Shown one piece after another: positions 10,811 through 22,732 of a stretch of 64,000 bases of DNA. The DNA is from Luidia sarsii (Eukaryota; Echinodermata; Asteroidea; Paxillosida; Luidiidae). A program made the translations under genes and the position numbers. The notes under the pieces are model-generated. The model made no database searches, had not been told where the DNA came from, and worked only from the letters and a program-made list of their open reading frames with translations. How positions within the stretch are numbered: position 1 is the first letter of the stretch; each line of letters opens with the position of its first letter. Where the stretch lies: assembly GCA_949987565.1 (NCBI GenBank), contig OX465109.1, positions 20,852,799-20,916,798 of the forward strand. Direction: 5' to 3'.

Positions 10811-11417
10811 CTGGATGTCCCTGGTATGGTCCTGGTTGGCAGAGGTCAGCTCAGCCCTCACACTCTGCAGCTTCTCCTGCTGCTGCAGCTGGCCGCTAAG
10901 TCGCAGCATCTCGCTGGTAATGCTGTTGATGCTGGCTCCCAGCACCTGCAGCATCTCGCTGGTAATGCTGTTGACGCTGGCTCCCAGCACCTGCAGCATC
11001 TCGCTGGTATGCTGTTGACGCTGGCTCCCAGCACCTGCAGCATCTCGCTGGTAATGCTGTTGACGCTGGCTCCCAGCACCTGCAGCATCTCGCTGGTAAT
11101 GCTGTTGATGCTGGCTCCCAGCACCTGCAGCATCTCGCTGGTAATGCTGTTGACGCTGGCTCCCAGCACCTGCAGCATCTCGCTGGTAATGCTGTTGACG
11201 CTGGCTCCCAGCACCTGCAGCATCTCGCTGGTAATGCTGTTGATGCTGGCTCCCAGCACCTGCAGCATCTCGCTGGTATGCTGTTGACGCTGGCTCCCAG
11301 CACCTGCAGCATCTCGCTGGTATGCTGTTTACGCTGGCTCCCAGCACCTGCAGCATCTCGCTGTGCTGGTTAATCCGGCCCTGCCTTGCTCCATCCAGTG
11401 TTCTGTTCACTGTGTCA
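10811..11417 (-). CDS. Exon encoding 15-residue repeats and a coiled coil
   Basis: A 607-bp minus-strand exon. A strong acceptor (a T-rich run ending in ttgtttaatgacag) precedes 11417, and the donor CAGgtcaga follows 10811. It enters in phase 2 and leaves in phase 0, and is open throughout. It starts DTVNRTLDGARQGRINQH, passes through ten 44-45-bp repeats, and ends in a heptad-like stretch (GQLQQQEKLQSVRAEL) typical of coiled coils. Three units have lost one base, so the peptide repeat changes from a SEMLQVLGASVNSI type through PARCCRCWEPASTAY to QRDAAGAGSQ and back. It may belong to the same gene as the TSP1 exons, but its phase-0 end does not match the phase-2 start at 7448, so at least one exon is missing or it is another gene. 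Confidence 0.6.
10905..11363 (-). repeat. 45-bp minisatellite inside the coiled-coil exon
   Basis: About ten tandem units of 44-45 bp with the plus-strand core ctgctggctcccagcacctg in various registers. Units vary mainly as gttgatgctgg or gttgacgctgg. Three units read ctggtatgctg in place of ctggtaatgctg (near 11008, 11277 and 11321), each a 1-bp loss. Confidence 0.95.
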
Positions 11418-11424
11418 CTGTCAT

Positions 11425-12250
11425 TAAACAAAACAAAACAAACAAGACAAACAATGCAATGTGCGGATGGCGATATCTTTTCAGTGAACCTGTCTGGTTC
11501 CACAACTTCCATGTGCATTACCGATAGGATAACTGCACTACTGCTACTGTGCACCATACTCTTTTCACAATGGTACCCAACAAATTCATGAAAATTCATT
11601 ATTTCGCCGCTTTTTGTAGGATTTTTAAAGGAAAATACAACTGTAACATGCAGCATCGGTACAACAATAATTTTGTTATGTATAATTTTGAACAAAAAAA
11701 CCCCATCAAAATAACAAATTCTATTGAAATAAAGATTATCCATGAAAACACTAGTGTGCAATTAATTGCGTATCAAACAAAAGCAAACAATCCGGCTGAA
11801 TAGCTTTTGAGGTACGGGCGCCGGCAGCCGGCTCACCAGTGATTAGAATCATTACTACCTACAACATACAAGATTCAAACAATCTGAGAAGTAACAACAG
11901 TAAATGAGTAATATTAGTAGAATTATCCCTGAACTGAAGGCATTCATTCAACGAGTCATGACTGCTGTTCACGACTTCAGCCTCAAAGAATGATAAATGA
12001 TGCTACATCTTACCACGGAGGAAGGATATTCTTATTCTTTCCGTTCCTAAATGTTATGTCGAAGCAGAAGTCTGTCACAGTGTTGCACTTGTGCTATTGT
12101 ACTTGTACTTGCCACAAAGTTGCATAGCGTATTGGATTTGGGGACTTCCCGCCAGTCCAGCATCGACAATACGACGGTTTTCATTGGCTCATAGACATGA
12201 TGGAACTTGACTAGCCAATGAAAGACGAGCTTATAGAGAGCTTTGACCTG
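11425..12250. other. Non-coding stretch, no gene seen
   Basis: AT-rich unique sequence upstream of the coiled-coil exon on the minus strand. The 84-codon ORF at 11549-11803 on the plus strand is without recognisable features. Confidence 0.5.
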
Positions 12251-12258
12251 GCTCTGAC

Positions 12259-12479
12259 GAAATGAAGGCTTAGTCTCGGGCTCAGGCTTCGATCGTCTCC
12301 GTCTGACAAAATTTGGAAATCCAGGTTGTGGTTTGTTTCCCGAATTTGAAGGTTTGTTGGCTTGATAAGTATAGGGCAGGCCTATTCCTCAAGAAACTGG
12401 GGCCAAACGCTTGCCTGTGATATTATAAGACTAAGAGAAATGTAAGCGAAGCCTAAGCCCGAGACTACGCCTAGATTTC
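12259..12479. mobile_element. Small inverted-repeat element (MITE-like), 221 bp
   Basis: The left end GAAATGAAGGCTTAGTCTCG is mirrored by the right end CGAGACTACGCCTAGATTTC, with a further match of ggctcaggcttcg to cgaagcctaagcc. A diverged second copy lies at about 47640-47800 (cttaggcttcgtaa and the shared core agaaactggggccaaac), so the family is dispersed. No target duplication was clear. Confidence 0.65.
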
Positions 12480-12490
12480 GTAAACGGCCT

Positions 12491-12594
12491 AAATGTGACC
12501 CGGCACATCATAATGAGGAAAAATCCCCACTTTTGAGATTTTGAGATCTGAAAAGTGGGGGTTATTCCTCATTATGCTGTGCCGGGTCACATTT
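12491..12594. mobile_element. Foldback element, 104 bp
   Basis: A nearly perfect hairpin: AAATGTGACCCGGCACATCA opens it and the complementary end GTGCCGGGTCACATTT closes it. The arms include taatgaggaa/ttcctcatta and ccccactttt/aaaagtgggg, and the loop is short. It lies 11 bp from the 221-bp element. Confidence 0.75.
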
Positions 12595-12599
12595 TATAC

Positions 12600-13985
12600 T
12601 CAGACTAACGATGGAGGACTGGGGAGTCTTCTTATGCAAGCTAAAGCCAATCTGAGGAGATGCCATTCCTGAAAGGTCGTCACACCCACTGTCTTAATTA
12701 GACCGTCTTAAGTTAATTACAGTGTGCACAAGCACACTTTAACTAATCGTGAAAACGCCCACCCTCCAAGAGTATACTTGTAGTTGCCTGGTTGCAGAGA
12801 ATTCGCATTATTCATGTATGAACCAATGAAAGACGAAAAAAAAAAATTAATTATTTGGATTGGTATCTGCTAAGATAGAGGGCGCTATATTAATTTAACA
12901 GTATGTGAAGCATGGACGTGTATAAAAAACCTATACACGTCCGTGATGTGAAGACTGTAAACTTGCGGGTCATCGCGCATGCGCATATCTATGTTTGAAG
13001 AGTATTAGATTTCTTCACATCGATAACCATGGCTAAAAGACCACTCGATTCAAGCTGATATATAAACGAAGCGCGACCTGTAGTTGTTCAGTTTAAGGGT
13101 CGGAGGTGAGAGCGCCACCCGTCGTGTTTGGGGTTCACGACTTAATACGTCCCCCACCCTTTCAAAAAGAAAAGGTATAATTATAGAGTCGTTATGATTT
13201 TTTTTTTTTACCCCAGGGTCGTCAAAGCAGACACATACAGATTATACATGAGTATCACTCATACGGCCGACCGTGTCCGGAGAGGTACTGCCAGTGGTCC
13301 CGGACGTATAATTATATGTCTGTGCCAGTGGCGGGTGCGTACGGCCGATATTTCGGGGTACGTGAGACGTCTGGAGACCAGGAAGTGGACGGGAACCAGC
13401 CTAGTAGACTTGTCCTTGTATGTCAATAGGGGGCGCCATTCACCTGTCAAGTTCAAGCATTACCAGTTTTTGATGATTATTAATCGACTAGAATCTCTCC
13501 AATTCCCCTTCTTCCTATTTCTTCAAGGTCAACCGGCTGGGTGAGTTATTGATTGTTTCTCTTATTATTACTGATAATGTAAGAGGAGGAGGTTCTTAAT
13601 TCCAAACGCTCTGCAGGACTGAGAGAGTTGGAGAACTTTTCGGTTTCACTTTCACTGTTCAACTGCCCGTAATGAGTCCGAGTAACTTGGACCAAATGCC
13701 GCGTTTCAATCACGTCGTGTTTATCGAGTATTTCCCAATTCATGAGTGAGTTGCATTCCAATGCTACTCACCAACACGCACGCACACAGGTCTCTACTTC
13801 CAGCATGCACTTTGCGCAAGCGCAAAGACCAAAAAAGTGTTTATTTACAAATAACAGTTGCAGCACCACAGGCACTAGTAGTAGTACTGTAGTAGTACTA
13901 CTACTACTACTAGTACTACTACTTTACTAGTAGTACTAGTACCACTAAGGCACTAGTATTACTAGTACTAGACTCCCACTTTTAA
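12600..13985. other. Non-coding stretch with hairpins and a TAC/GTA microsatellite
   Basis: No gene seen. Items present: a 29-nt perfect hairpin at 12914-12942 (GGACGTGTATA arms); a fragment TGAGTCCGAGTAACTTGGACC at about 13674-13694 that matches the end of the palindromic element at 32493-33384; and a self-complementary run of tagtagtact/agtactacta trinucleotides at about 13873-13960. Confidence 0.55.
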
Positions 13986-13988
13986 GTT

Positions 13989-16305
13989 ACTGGGCTGCTA
14001 GGAGTAGGACTAGTAGGACTGTAGGAGCTCCTCTGAAACGATTTGTGTGTTGATCTGTCGCACTAGCGTCCCACCGCGTCTAATACTTAATACTCATACT
14101 CATAGTCATAGTAATATAATAAAACAGACATTCTCAACGTCTAGTTATATTAGTACAATACAGGCCTTCATTTTAATAAATACCAGGAGAGCTATAAATT
14201 GCTCTCCTTAATTCACTTTGTTGATTTAAGGAGAGCGATTTTTTTCTATGAAAAACAAAAGAAAAAACCCACTCAATTCCAACGACAAAGAAAGAAACCC
14301 ATTATTATCCCAATTCATGTTTTGTTTCGGTATTAAAATAAATTGCACTTGTTTGTAGCGTAACCGTCTCGCTAATAGTAATACTCCTGGAAGTTCCGAT
14401 CAGGCTTGAGTAGCGTAGCGTACTCGATCGTATGCAGCCATGCAGCCGCTGTGCACGTGCACTGTGCAGTATACACAGTGTGTGCAGAGACGTGTTGTCA
14501 TGTCACATTGCAGCGCGTAGGCTGGTTTCGGCCCTACTGGTCCTGTAGAGTCGCTATGGCGTTACGTAGAGGCGGAAACCAAACCTAGACTTGCCAACCT
14601 CGTTAACGTCGCGAAGGGAAATCGGTCGCAACTAAAATGCGCTACTTCCATCGTTCGTCTCCGAATGTAGTTTCCGCGTAATTTAATATTTATCCCTTCG
14701 TCATTAATGTTGAAAGTGGTATTAATAGATGTTTACAGGGTGCGCTAGGCGGCCGGAAAACATGAGTTTGACTTTTTCTCCGCCATTTTAGCTCCATCTG
14801 CCGCGGCCGCACGGAGTGATTTGGCAATTTTCAACTTCCGATATCTCAAGAAAGAAATGAAAAATCCTTCTCAAATTTTCTAGATTTCTAGAAAACATAT
14901 TTCTTAACAGGTGTGCGTACTTCAGTTGACCGCGAAAATCGAAATATCGCTGGTATAAATGTAATAAACATTAGTTAATTTGTTAGAAAACAACTGTAAA
15001 GGCTGGCGGAAGTCTACTAATCATTGCATACGTACACGTGCTGAGTGCACACTGGACAGCGTGCGATCTCGCACAACGATCGACAAACGATCAGCCTCAA
15101 CTCAACGTAAATCACGACGACGAGTACGGTCCCAAAAGCCGTTTTTAGAGCAGATTTGGTTGGAAAATGTCTTAAATTTCTGACACACATGTGAAAAAAA
15201 AAAGTTGATTAAACTTTCACGGTTTAAACAAAAATCATAATGCTCTCGTTAAATTTGTAGGGAGCGCTTTTTTTTGCTCTCCTTGGAAAACATTAAGGAG
15301 CGCGGAGGAGCGCGAGTGCGATCGCGCTCCTTTCGTTTCAAGCCCTGACAATAGTAGTAGTAGTTACTATTTCAATACTGGTCTTTTGTTTTACTCACGT
15401 TTGGGGAAAAAGGAGAAATTTTCCCTCAGGTTATTGAGAAGATTCTCTCCTGTCTGACGAGCCAAAATGCGGCGGCCATCTTTGATTTCAAATTGAAACG
15501 GTATACACACGCAAATCGATGACGTTTTGCGCGACCATAGGGGTCAACGCATGTGTGCGCACACACACACTCACACAGACCCACTGCGCACACGGACCTG
15601 TCAAAACGTCATCGATTTGCGTGTAGTGTTTGCGTGTAGCGTTTGCGTGTAGCGGTTGCGTGTGCCGTTAAAAATCAAAGATGGTCGCCGCATTTTGGCT
15701 CGTCGGACGGGAGAGAATCTTCTCGATAACCTGAGGGAAAATTTCTCCTTTTTCCCCAAACGTGAGTAAAACAAATGACCAGTATTGAAATCGGTGATTC
15801 TCACTTAATCCAAAGATGGGTGCGTGGGATGGTTTTCACGGGTGTTTTCGGGGTAAAATCTGGGGGTTTTGGTCGCGGGAAGTCATGGAGTCGAACACAT
15901 AGTTAGTTTGACGGGATTCCGAGCAGTTTTTCTTGGACCCTCCATCGCCCGAAATCTCAATTTTTTTAAAAAGGGCGATTGTAACGGTGCAAGTTACTGT
16001 GCAAGTTACTGTGTACAAACATATTGCATTTTGAACAACTTGACATGTCCGGTGCCGACATAGGAGACATTTTATCGAAATTGCAATCCAAAAATTAATT
16101 GTAAGTACCGCTGAAATACCACTTGTTTGTCTTGACATGTGTAGAATCCGGCAGGTGCTTTTATTGAATCTGTTAACACGATTTCGGGCACTTTTAAGGC
16201 CATCTGTTGAGAATGTCTGTTTTAATATATTAGACGCGGTGGGACGCTAGTGCGACAGATCAACACAGAAAATCATCGTTTCAGAGGAGCTCCTAGCGGC
16301 CCAGT
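13989..16305. mobile_element. 2.3-kb terminal-inverted-repeat element, no ORF
   Basis: The left arm (13989-14167) and right arm (about 16195-16305) are inverted copies sharing GGAGCTCCTCTGAAACGAT, GATCTGTCGCACTAGCGTCC, CACCGCGTCTAATA and AAACAGACATTCTCAAC. The left arm has an extra taggactagtaggactgtag insertion. The interior carries no credible transposase ORF. A palindromic element is nested at 15368-16030. Target duplication not identified; superfamily unknown. Confidence 0.75.
15368..16035. mobile_element. Palindromic element, nested copy
   Basis: The arms 15368-15560 and 15595-15785 are inverted copies (shared TTTACTCACGTTTGGGGAAA, GAGAATCTTCTC and AACGTCATCGATTTGCGTGT or its complement). 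The right arm continues through tgattctcactt, acgggtgttttcggggtaaa and cttggaccctccatcgcccg to cgattgtaacggtgcaagtt near 16000. This is the outer sequence order of the large palindrome at 32493-33384, so it is the same family. The matching left outer arm is absent here. Confidence 0.75.
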
Positions 16306-16309
16306 GAGT

Positions 16310-16895
16310 GTGACTATTGCAGCACCCTGAGGCAGTGAACACGACTCGCAGCTGATGCATGGAAACTATTTTATATAAGTCCTGACGTGTGTGTAGAACA
16401 GCCTAGTAAATTCATCGGTCAATTCACCTTTTCAGTTCTGGAGTCACTGCAGAAGCCGTCACCGCATCGGTCTTTGTAAAAACTTATTGCCCCTTGACCT
16501 CCTGACCCAAGTTGACCCCATTTTGTTGTCAAGTCGTGAACTGGAGGCAAGATTTCCCCCTCCAGTTCACGACTGGTGACCACGAGTTTGCCAGACGATT
16601 GGAACGCTTCTTCACGACTAGTGAACTCGTGAACACGGTAATCACGACGCGATTGGAACGCGGCATAAATAATTATGTACAAATTAAAGTAATTTTGAAA
16701 ATTTGGAGGTACGTGTATTGTAATTGGGCAATAGTACTAGTAGTAGTACTACAAGTATTACTAGTACTTAGTAGGGTTCAAGAAACTGGCAGGGTACATG
16801 TAAAACAGCACTCAACATTTAGTGGGCCTGTTAACAATTTTTTTACTACTATGACTGTACATCATACAGTTAGACCTACTGTAGGCCTACATGCA
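16310..16895. other. Non-coding stretch with a 42-nt hairpin
   Basis: No gene. AGTCGTGAACTGGAG at about 16532 pairs with CTCCAGTTCACGACT ending near 16573. Further cacgac/gtcgtg words follow to 16650. A TAC/GTA self-complementary run (gtactagtagtagtactac) occurs near 16730-16770. Confidence 0.5.
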
Positions 16896-16897
16896 CC

Positions 16898-17035
16898 CCC
16901 GACCGAAATCCCCAGATTTTACCCCCAGAACACCCGTGAAATCATCCCACGCGCCCATTTTTGGATGAAGTGAGAATCACAGATATTTCAATAAGTTGGT
17001 CATTTGCTTTACTCACGTTTGGGGAAAAGCGTCAT
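16898..17035 (+). mobile_element. Palindromic-element left-arm fragment
   Basis: The order gaccgaaatccccagatttt, cacccgtgaaa, gcgcccatttttggat, gtgagaatcac and tttactcacgtttggggaaa reproduces the left arm of the palindromic family at 32493-33384. The centre and the right arm are missing. Confidence 0.65.
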
Positions 17036-17039
17036 TTGT

Positions 17040-18770
17040 TTCTGTAGGGGGCCTACATTTTGTTGTACAGAATGAACAAATATTGGAGGTACATGTACAC
17101 ACACACAGTGCGTTCGATCGGGACAGTTTTGTGTGAACAAACTTTTAGTCTGCGGGTACCAGTGAATCTTGGACATAGCTGGCTGTACCAAACAACGGGT
17201 ACCAACGGAAGTTGGGAGGGATTTGCGTTGCACGATAGATAGATTGCGCAGCATGCAGCACGTGGTCGGGTTGCGTGCGAAAGTAGAATCGTACAGCTGT
17301 CAACGGTTTGCGTGTTCGCGGGTGCCTTTTCAAAGTCGTAACCATGCCCCGAAAGGAGAAAGCTAAACAGCAAAACGAGCTACTACTTCACGATACAGCA
17401 CAAAAATGTCGCAAACTTTATTCCTTTTTTTCAGGTAGGCCTACGAACGTACATGTAGTTATTCTCATTTTTTTAGACGAGAACTGATGAAAAAGTTTTG
17501 GCACACCGAACCCACATCGCGATACCGTTACAGCATGGACTGTTCTATTAGGAATGAGAGGGGTGTGACTTTATACAATAATAAGCTCCGATAATATTCT
17601 CGTTTAGGTTGGACCTACATTAGCTGCTTAAAAATCCATTTTTACAAAACATGTAGGCTATTCAGAATCCTTTTGATTTTGATTTTTTGTGAGGATCTAT
17701 TTTCAGATATTTTTGTCGTCAGGCTGATTACAGCAGTAGCACCCCGGCCATACCTGAATGGTTCAGTTCATGTTCCGTGAGAATGCATGTTGGTGGCTGA
17801 CTGAAACCTATTTTAGACGTCATTTTTATGTTGGAATTTTTTTTTTTTTAGGCATTGTAGTCCCACAGAAACGATGATATATTAGTAGGAACCTAAAACA
17901 ACGATTCGGTGCCTTCAGCGCCTATTTTCAAATTTTTTTTTAAGGTGCATACAGCGTGTTTGCATCGGTGCTAATAAAAAAGTCGTTAAATTGCCTTGAT
18001 GCCCCGGATTTCTTTTTGCGATTGCCTTGATGCCCTTCAAAAAATGCAGAAATTGCCGTGATGCCCTTAATTTGCCGAAATTTCAAGGCAAAAATTGCCG
18101 TGCCCTTTTTAACCCGGAGTTCCTGCCCTGCACACACTGTATGTGTTTGAATACAATTGTCAAATAAAGTCATTGAAATACACTATACCGAGTGAAAAAA
18201 ACTCTTTTTGATTTGATTAGATTGTAATTAGGAGGTCATTCATAAAAATACATGTAGGTACATGTACATGGATAAGTTTGATGAAGAAGGCCATTCATTC
18301 ATTGGACCTACTGTACACGTACACGTACAATACATGAATCTGTAATGGTTGTGGTGTATGCCTACATGTACATGTACGTGTACATGTACGTGCATTATAA
18401 TTATTGGACTTGATCCTAACAATAACATGCCTGAGCAATATGCATGGTGATCAGAATACAGTGTGCTGCCAAGCGGAATTGAATTCCATTCAGTGAATGT
18501 ATTCATGTCTGTACCACAGTCTGCACTTTTTCCTGCACCTATTCATAATAGCTTTACCAATGCCTGACCTTTGTCCCATGACGTTTGCTGGTAATTTTCC
18601 ATGAGCTAAAGTCCTGTAATCTGGATTTCCGTCTTTGGGTACAGTATGTACATGGTTGTATGCAGACTGACATCAGATCTTCAGTAGCTCAAGTGACACA
18701 CCTTGTTCTCTGTGCATAACTTTGTAAGTTGTAGCCATCGTTCAATGCATTGACTAACCTTGAGAGTCTA
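17040..18770. other. Non-coding stretch, no gene seen
   Basis: Several overlapping ORFs of 60-106 codons in 17000-17400 have no domain features and no supporting splice structure. 18240-18400 contains ATGTAC/ACGTAC simple-sequence words. Nothing else was recognised. Confidence 0.5.
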
Positions 18771-18777
18771 CATGGCT

Positions 18778-18860
18778 TGACGTTTCTATTCCTAGCACTA
18801 GCAGGATCTATCCTAGCTGGGCTGATGAGAAAGGTCCTGCTAGGATCCAAACCTCCCTCC
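18778..18860. mobile_element. Penelope-type terminal hairpin, CTGATGAG variant
   Basis: ttgacgtttct, followed by cctagcactagcaggatc, is mirrored by CTGATGAGAAAGGTCCTGCT (starting at 18822) and aggatccaaacc. It is a diverged head-to-head pair of the terminal motif seen in many truncated Penelope-like copies in this window. Confidence 0.5.
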
Positions 18861-18998
18861 CTTGTTGGCCATTTTTATAAGTTTGGTCGTCTGTAAAGTC
18901 AGTGTGCAGATCTGTACCGTTTTTATTTGACTAAGTTACAGTATGCTAGCCATCTGCATTGAGAATCACTTGTCAAAACAGAGTAGGCTTACAGTAAT

Positions 18999-19036
18999 TA
19001 CAATGTACATGTACATGTACATGTACATGTACAGTA
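18999..19036 (+). repeat. ATGTAC simple repeat
   Basis: About six perfect tandem copies of the self-complementary hexamer ATGTAC. Confidence 0.9.
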
Positions 19037-19992
19037 TGAACAAAGGCAAAGTTCTTAGCATACTGTTCCTGAACAGAATATTAGCATTACAGATCTGTAC
19101 AAGTAGGCATACCGATTGGAAGTTCATATTCTGTCTGGGGTCTAGTAGACTTCATCCTTGTGGCTGTATTTGTTTATATTCACTCGGTGTACATGTATAT
19201 TATTGTGCATCTTCAGCAAGAGAAATGACAATTGACTACGGGTAGATTACTTCCTTTGACTGTTTTTTTGAACCAACCAAATTGCACTGGATTCAATGAA
19301 AACTAGATTTGATACGTGTATGTCATGTACAGACATGACAGAAGAACATTTCCTTTTCAAGGTAGATTTTACCATTCAGGCAAAAGAAACCATGTACTCA
19401 TTTACTGTAGTTGTGCTTCCTATTGCATCTGAAAATAGGGTAGTTGCAGTACATAGGCCTACATGTGTACACGACTACACGTACATGTAGGTAGGTGTAG
19501 GAAAATTCTTCTTCCTTTTTAACATTTTTTTTTTACTTTTTGGAGTCATGTTCTGGCTCCATTGTTATACATTATATGCAGTATATTCGAGCCAATGCAA
19601 GGTTGGTTGATCTTAATCATTCCCCCCCCCCCAAAAAAAAAACCCAGCAATAACAACATGACAAAAATGCATGAGGGTCGCGCCATTAATATTCTGTTGG
19701 GAAACTGGAACTGGAAACTGTATAACCATGGCAACTGTTATTGTTTGACCTTAATTTGCTTCATATACCACAATAAATTAACAGTCTCATTTGGATATAT
19801 GTAGAAACAATGATTATTGGGCATTTTCAGTTACAGATTTGACAATTGCCAAGTTTACTTCCTTCGACTTTTTTGTGAACAAAGGAAATTGCACTGGGAA
19901 TATAAAAACTAGATCTGGTTGCAGTCAGATTGTACTTTTTTGGTAGAGTTTATCAGAACTTTGCTTCAAAAAGCACAAAAACCTCTCGCTTG

Positions 19993-22562
19993 TTCTGTCA
20001 CTGCCTGTCTCTCTCCCTCTTGCCACTCTTACCTGTCTGTCTGTCCCTCTCTCCTCTCACTCGTTCTGTCACTGCCTGTCTCTCTGTCCCTCTTTTGTGT
20101 CTGCCACTCTTACCTGTCTGTCTGTCCCTCTCTCCTCTCACTCGTTCTGTCACTGCCTGTCTCTCTCTGTCCCTCTTTTGTGTCTGCCACTCTTACCTGT
20201 CTGTCTGTCCCTCTCTCCTCTCACTCGTTCTGTCACTGCCTGTCTCTCTGTCCCTCTTTTGTGTCTGCCACTCTTACCTGTCTGTCTGTCCCTTTCTCCT
20301 CTCACTCGTTCTGTCACTGCCTGTCTCTCTCTGTCCCTCTTTTGTGTCTGCTACTCTTACCTGTCTGTCTGTCCCTCTCTCCTCTCACTCGTTCTGTCAC
20401 TGCCTGTCTCTCTGTCCCTCTTTTGTGTCTGCTACTCTTACCTGTCTGTCTGTCCCTCTCTCCTCTCACTCGTTCTGTCACTGCCTGTCTGTCTCTCCCT
20501 CTTTTGTGTCTGCCACTCTTACCTGTCTGTCTGTCCCTCTCTCCTCTCACTTGTTCTGTCACTGCCTGTCTCTCTCTGTCCCTCTTTTGTGTCTGACACT
20601 CTTACCTGTCTGTCTGTCCCTCTCTCCTCTCACTCGTTCTGTCACTGCCTGTCTGTCTCTCCCTCTTTTGTGTCTGACACTCTTACCTGTCTGTCTGTCC
20701 CTCTCTCCTCTCACTTGTTCTGTCACTGCCTGTCTCTCTGTCCCTCTTTTGTGTCTGCCACTCTTACCTGTCTGTCTGTCCCTCTCTCCTCTCACTCGTT
20801 CTGTCACTGCCTGTCTCTCTCTGTCCCTCTTTTGTGTCTGCCACTCTTACCTGTCTGTCTGTCCCTCTCTCCTCTCACTCGTTCTGTCACTGCCTGTCTC
20901 TCTCTGTCCCTCTTTTGTGTCTGCTACTCTTACCTGTCTGTCTGTCCCTCTCTCCTCTCACTTGTTCTGTCACTGCCTGTCTGTCTCTCTGTCCCTTTTT
21001 TTGTGTCTGCTACTCTTACCTGTCTGTCTGTCCCTCTCTCCTCTCACTCGTTCTGTCACTGCCTGTCTCTCTCTCTGTCCCTCTTTTGTGTCTGCTACTC
21101 TTACCTGTCTGTTTGTCCCTCTCTCCTCTCACTTGTTCTGTCACTGCCTGTCTCTCTCTCTGTCCCTTTTTTTGTGTCTGCTACTCTTACCTGTCTGTCT
21201 GTCCCTCTCTCCTCTCACTTGTTCTGTCACTGCCTGTCTCTCTCTGTCCCTCTTTTGTGTCTGCCACTCTTACCTGTCTGTCTGTCCCTCTCTCCTCTCA
21301 CTCGTTCTGTCACTGCCTGTCTGTCTCTCCCTCTTTTGTGTCTGCTACTCTTACCTGTCTGTCTGTCCCTCTCTCCTCTCACTCGTTCTGTCACTGCCTG
21401 TCTCTCTCTGTCCCTCTTTTGTGTCTGCCACTCTTACCTGTCTGTCTGTCCCTCTCTCCTCTCACTCGTTCTGTCACTGCCTGTCTCTCTGTCCCTCTGT
21501 TGTGTCTGCTACTCTTACCTGTCTGTCTGTCCCTCTCTCCTCTCACTCGTTCTGTCACTGCCTGTCTCTCTCTGTCCCTCTTTTGTGTCTGCTACTCTTA
21601 CCTGTCTGTCTGTCCCTCTCTCCTCTCACTTGTTCTGTCACTGCCTGTCTCTCTCTCTGTCCCTTTTTTGTGTCTGCCACTCTTACCTGTCTGTCTGTCC
21701 CTCTCTCCTCTCACTTGTTCTGTCACTGCCTGTCTCTCTCTGTCCCTCTTTTGTGTCTGCCACTCTTACCTGTCTGTCTGTCCCTCTCTCCTCTCACTCG
21801 TTCTGTCACTGCCTGTCTCTCTCTGTCCCTCTTTTGTGTCTGCCACTCTTACCTGTCTGTCTGTCCCTCTCTCCTCTCACTCGTTCTGTCACTGCCTGTC
21901 TCTCTCCCTCTTTTGTGTCTGCTACTCTTACCTGTCTGGCTGTCCCTCTCTCCTCTCACTCGTTCTGTCACTGCCTGTCTCTCTCTGTCCCTCTTTTGTG
22001 TCTGCCACTCTTACCTGTCTGTCTGTCCCTCTCTCCTCTCACTTGTTCTGTCACTGCCTGTCTCTCTCTGTCCCTCTTTTGTGTCTGCCACTCTTACCTG
22101 TCTGTCTGTCCCTCTCTCCTCTCACTTGTTCTGTCACTGCCTGTCTCTCTCTCTCCCTCTTTTGTGTCTGCTACTCTTACCTGTCTGTCTGTCCCTCTCT
22201 CTTCTCACTCGTTCTGTCACTGCCTGTCTCTCTCCCTCTTTTGTGTCTGCTACTCGTACCTGTCTGTCTGTCCCTCTCTCTTCTCACTCGTTCTGTCACC
22301 GCCTGTCTCTCTCTGTCCCTCTTTTGTGTCTGCCACTCTTACCTGTCTGTCTGTCCCTCTCTCCTCTCACTTGTTCTGTCACTGCCTGTCTCTCTCTGTC
22401 CCTCTTTTGTGTCTGCCACTCTTACCTGTCTGTCTGTCCCTCTCTCCTCTCACTCGTTCTGTCACTGCCTGTCTGTCTCTCCCTCTTTTGTGTCTGCTAC
22501 TCTTACCTGTCTGTCTGTCCCTCTCTCCCCTCATTCGTTCTGTCACTGCCTGTCTGTCTCTC
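19993..22562 (+). repeat. Pyrimidine-strand satellite, about 81-bp unit
   Basis: About 31 tandem units of 80-84 bp. Each unit is built of ctcactcgttctgtcactgc, a ctgtctctctctgtccctct variant, tttgtgtctgcyactcttac and ctgtctgtctgtccctctct. Unit length varies by changes in the number of TC dinucleotides. All three plus frames are open for hundreds of codons because almost no purines are available for stop codons, so the 1032-codon ORF here is not a gene. Confidence 0.96.
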
Positions 22563-22732
22563 AAGGGATCGGGGACTAGACTCACCCATTTGTAAGGCTA
22601 AACTCAATCGCGTTAGTCTCGAATTTAGTCCCAATGTGCTAAAAACAAATTGTGTCCAAACTTTAAATTTTGTCAGTTGGGCTAACCCATTTGAGTTTAG
22701 TCTCGAAGTTAATCCCTCGTATGAATGTACCC
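22563..22732. other. Short non-repetitive insert between two satellites
   Basis: About 170 bp of non-repetitive sequence. Both ends carry related inverted words (ggactagactcacccatttg near 22571 and ccatttgagtttagtctcg near 22688), so it may be a small degenerate inverted-repeat insertion that splits one ancestral CT array. The right end restarts in a different unit type. Confidence 0.4.
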
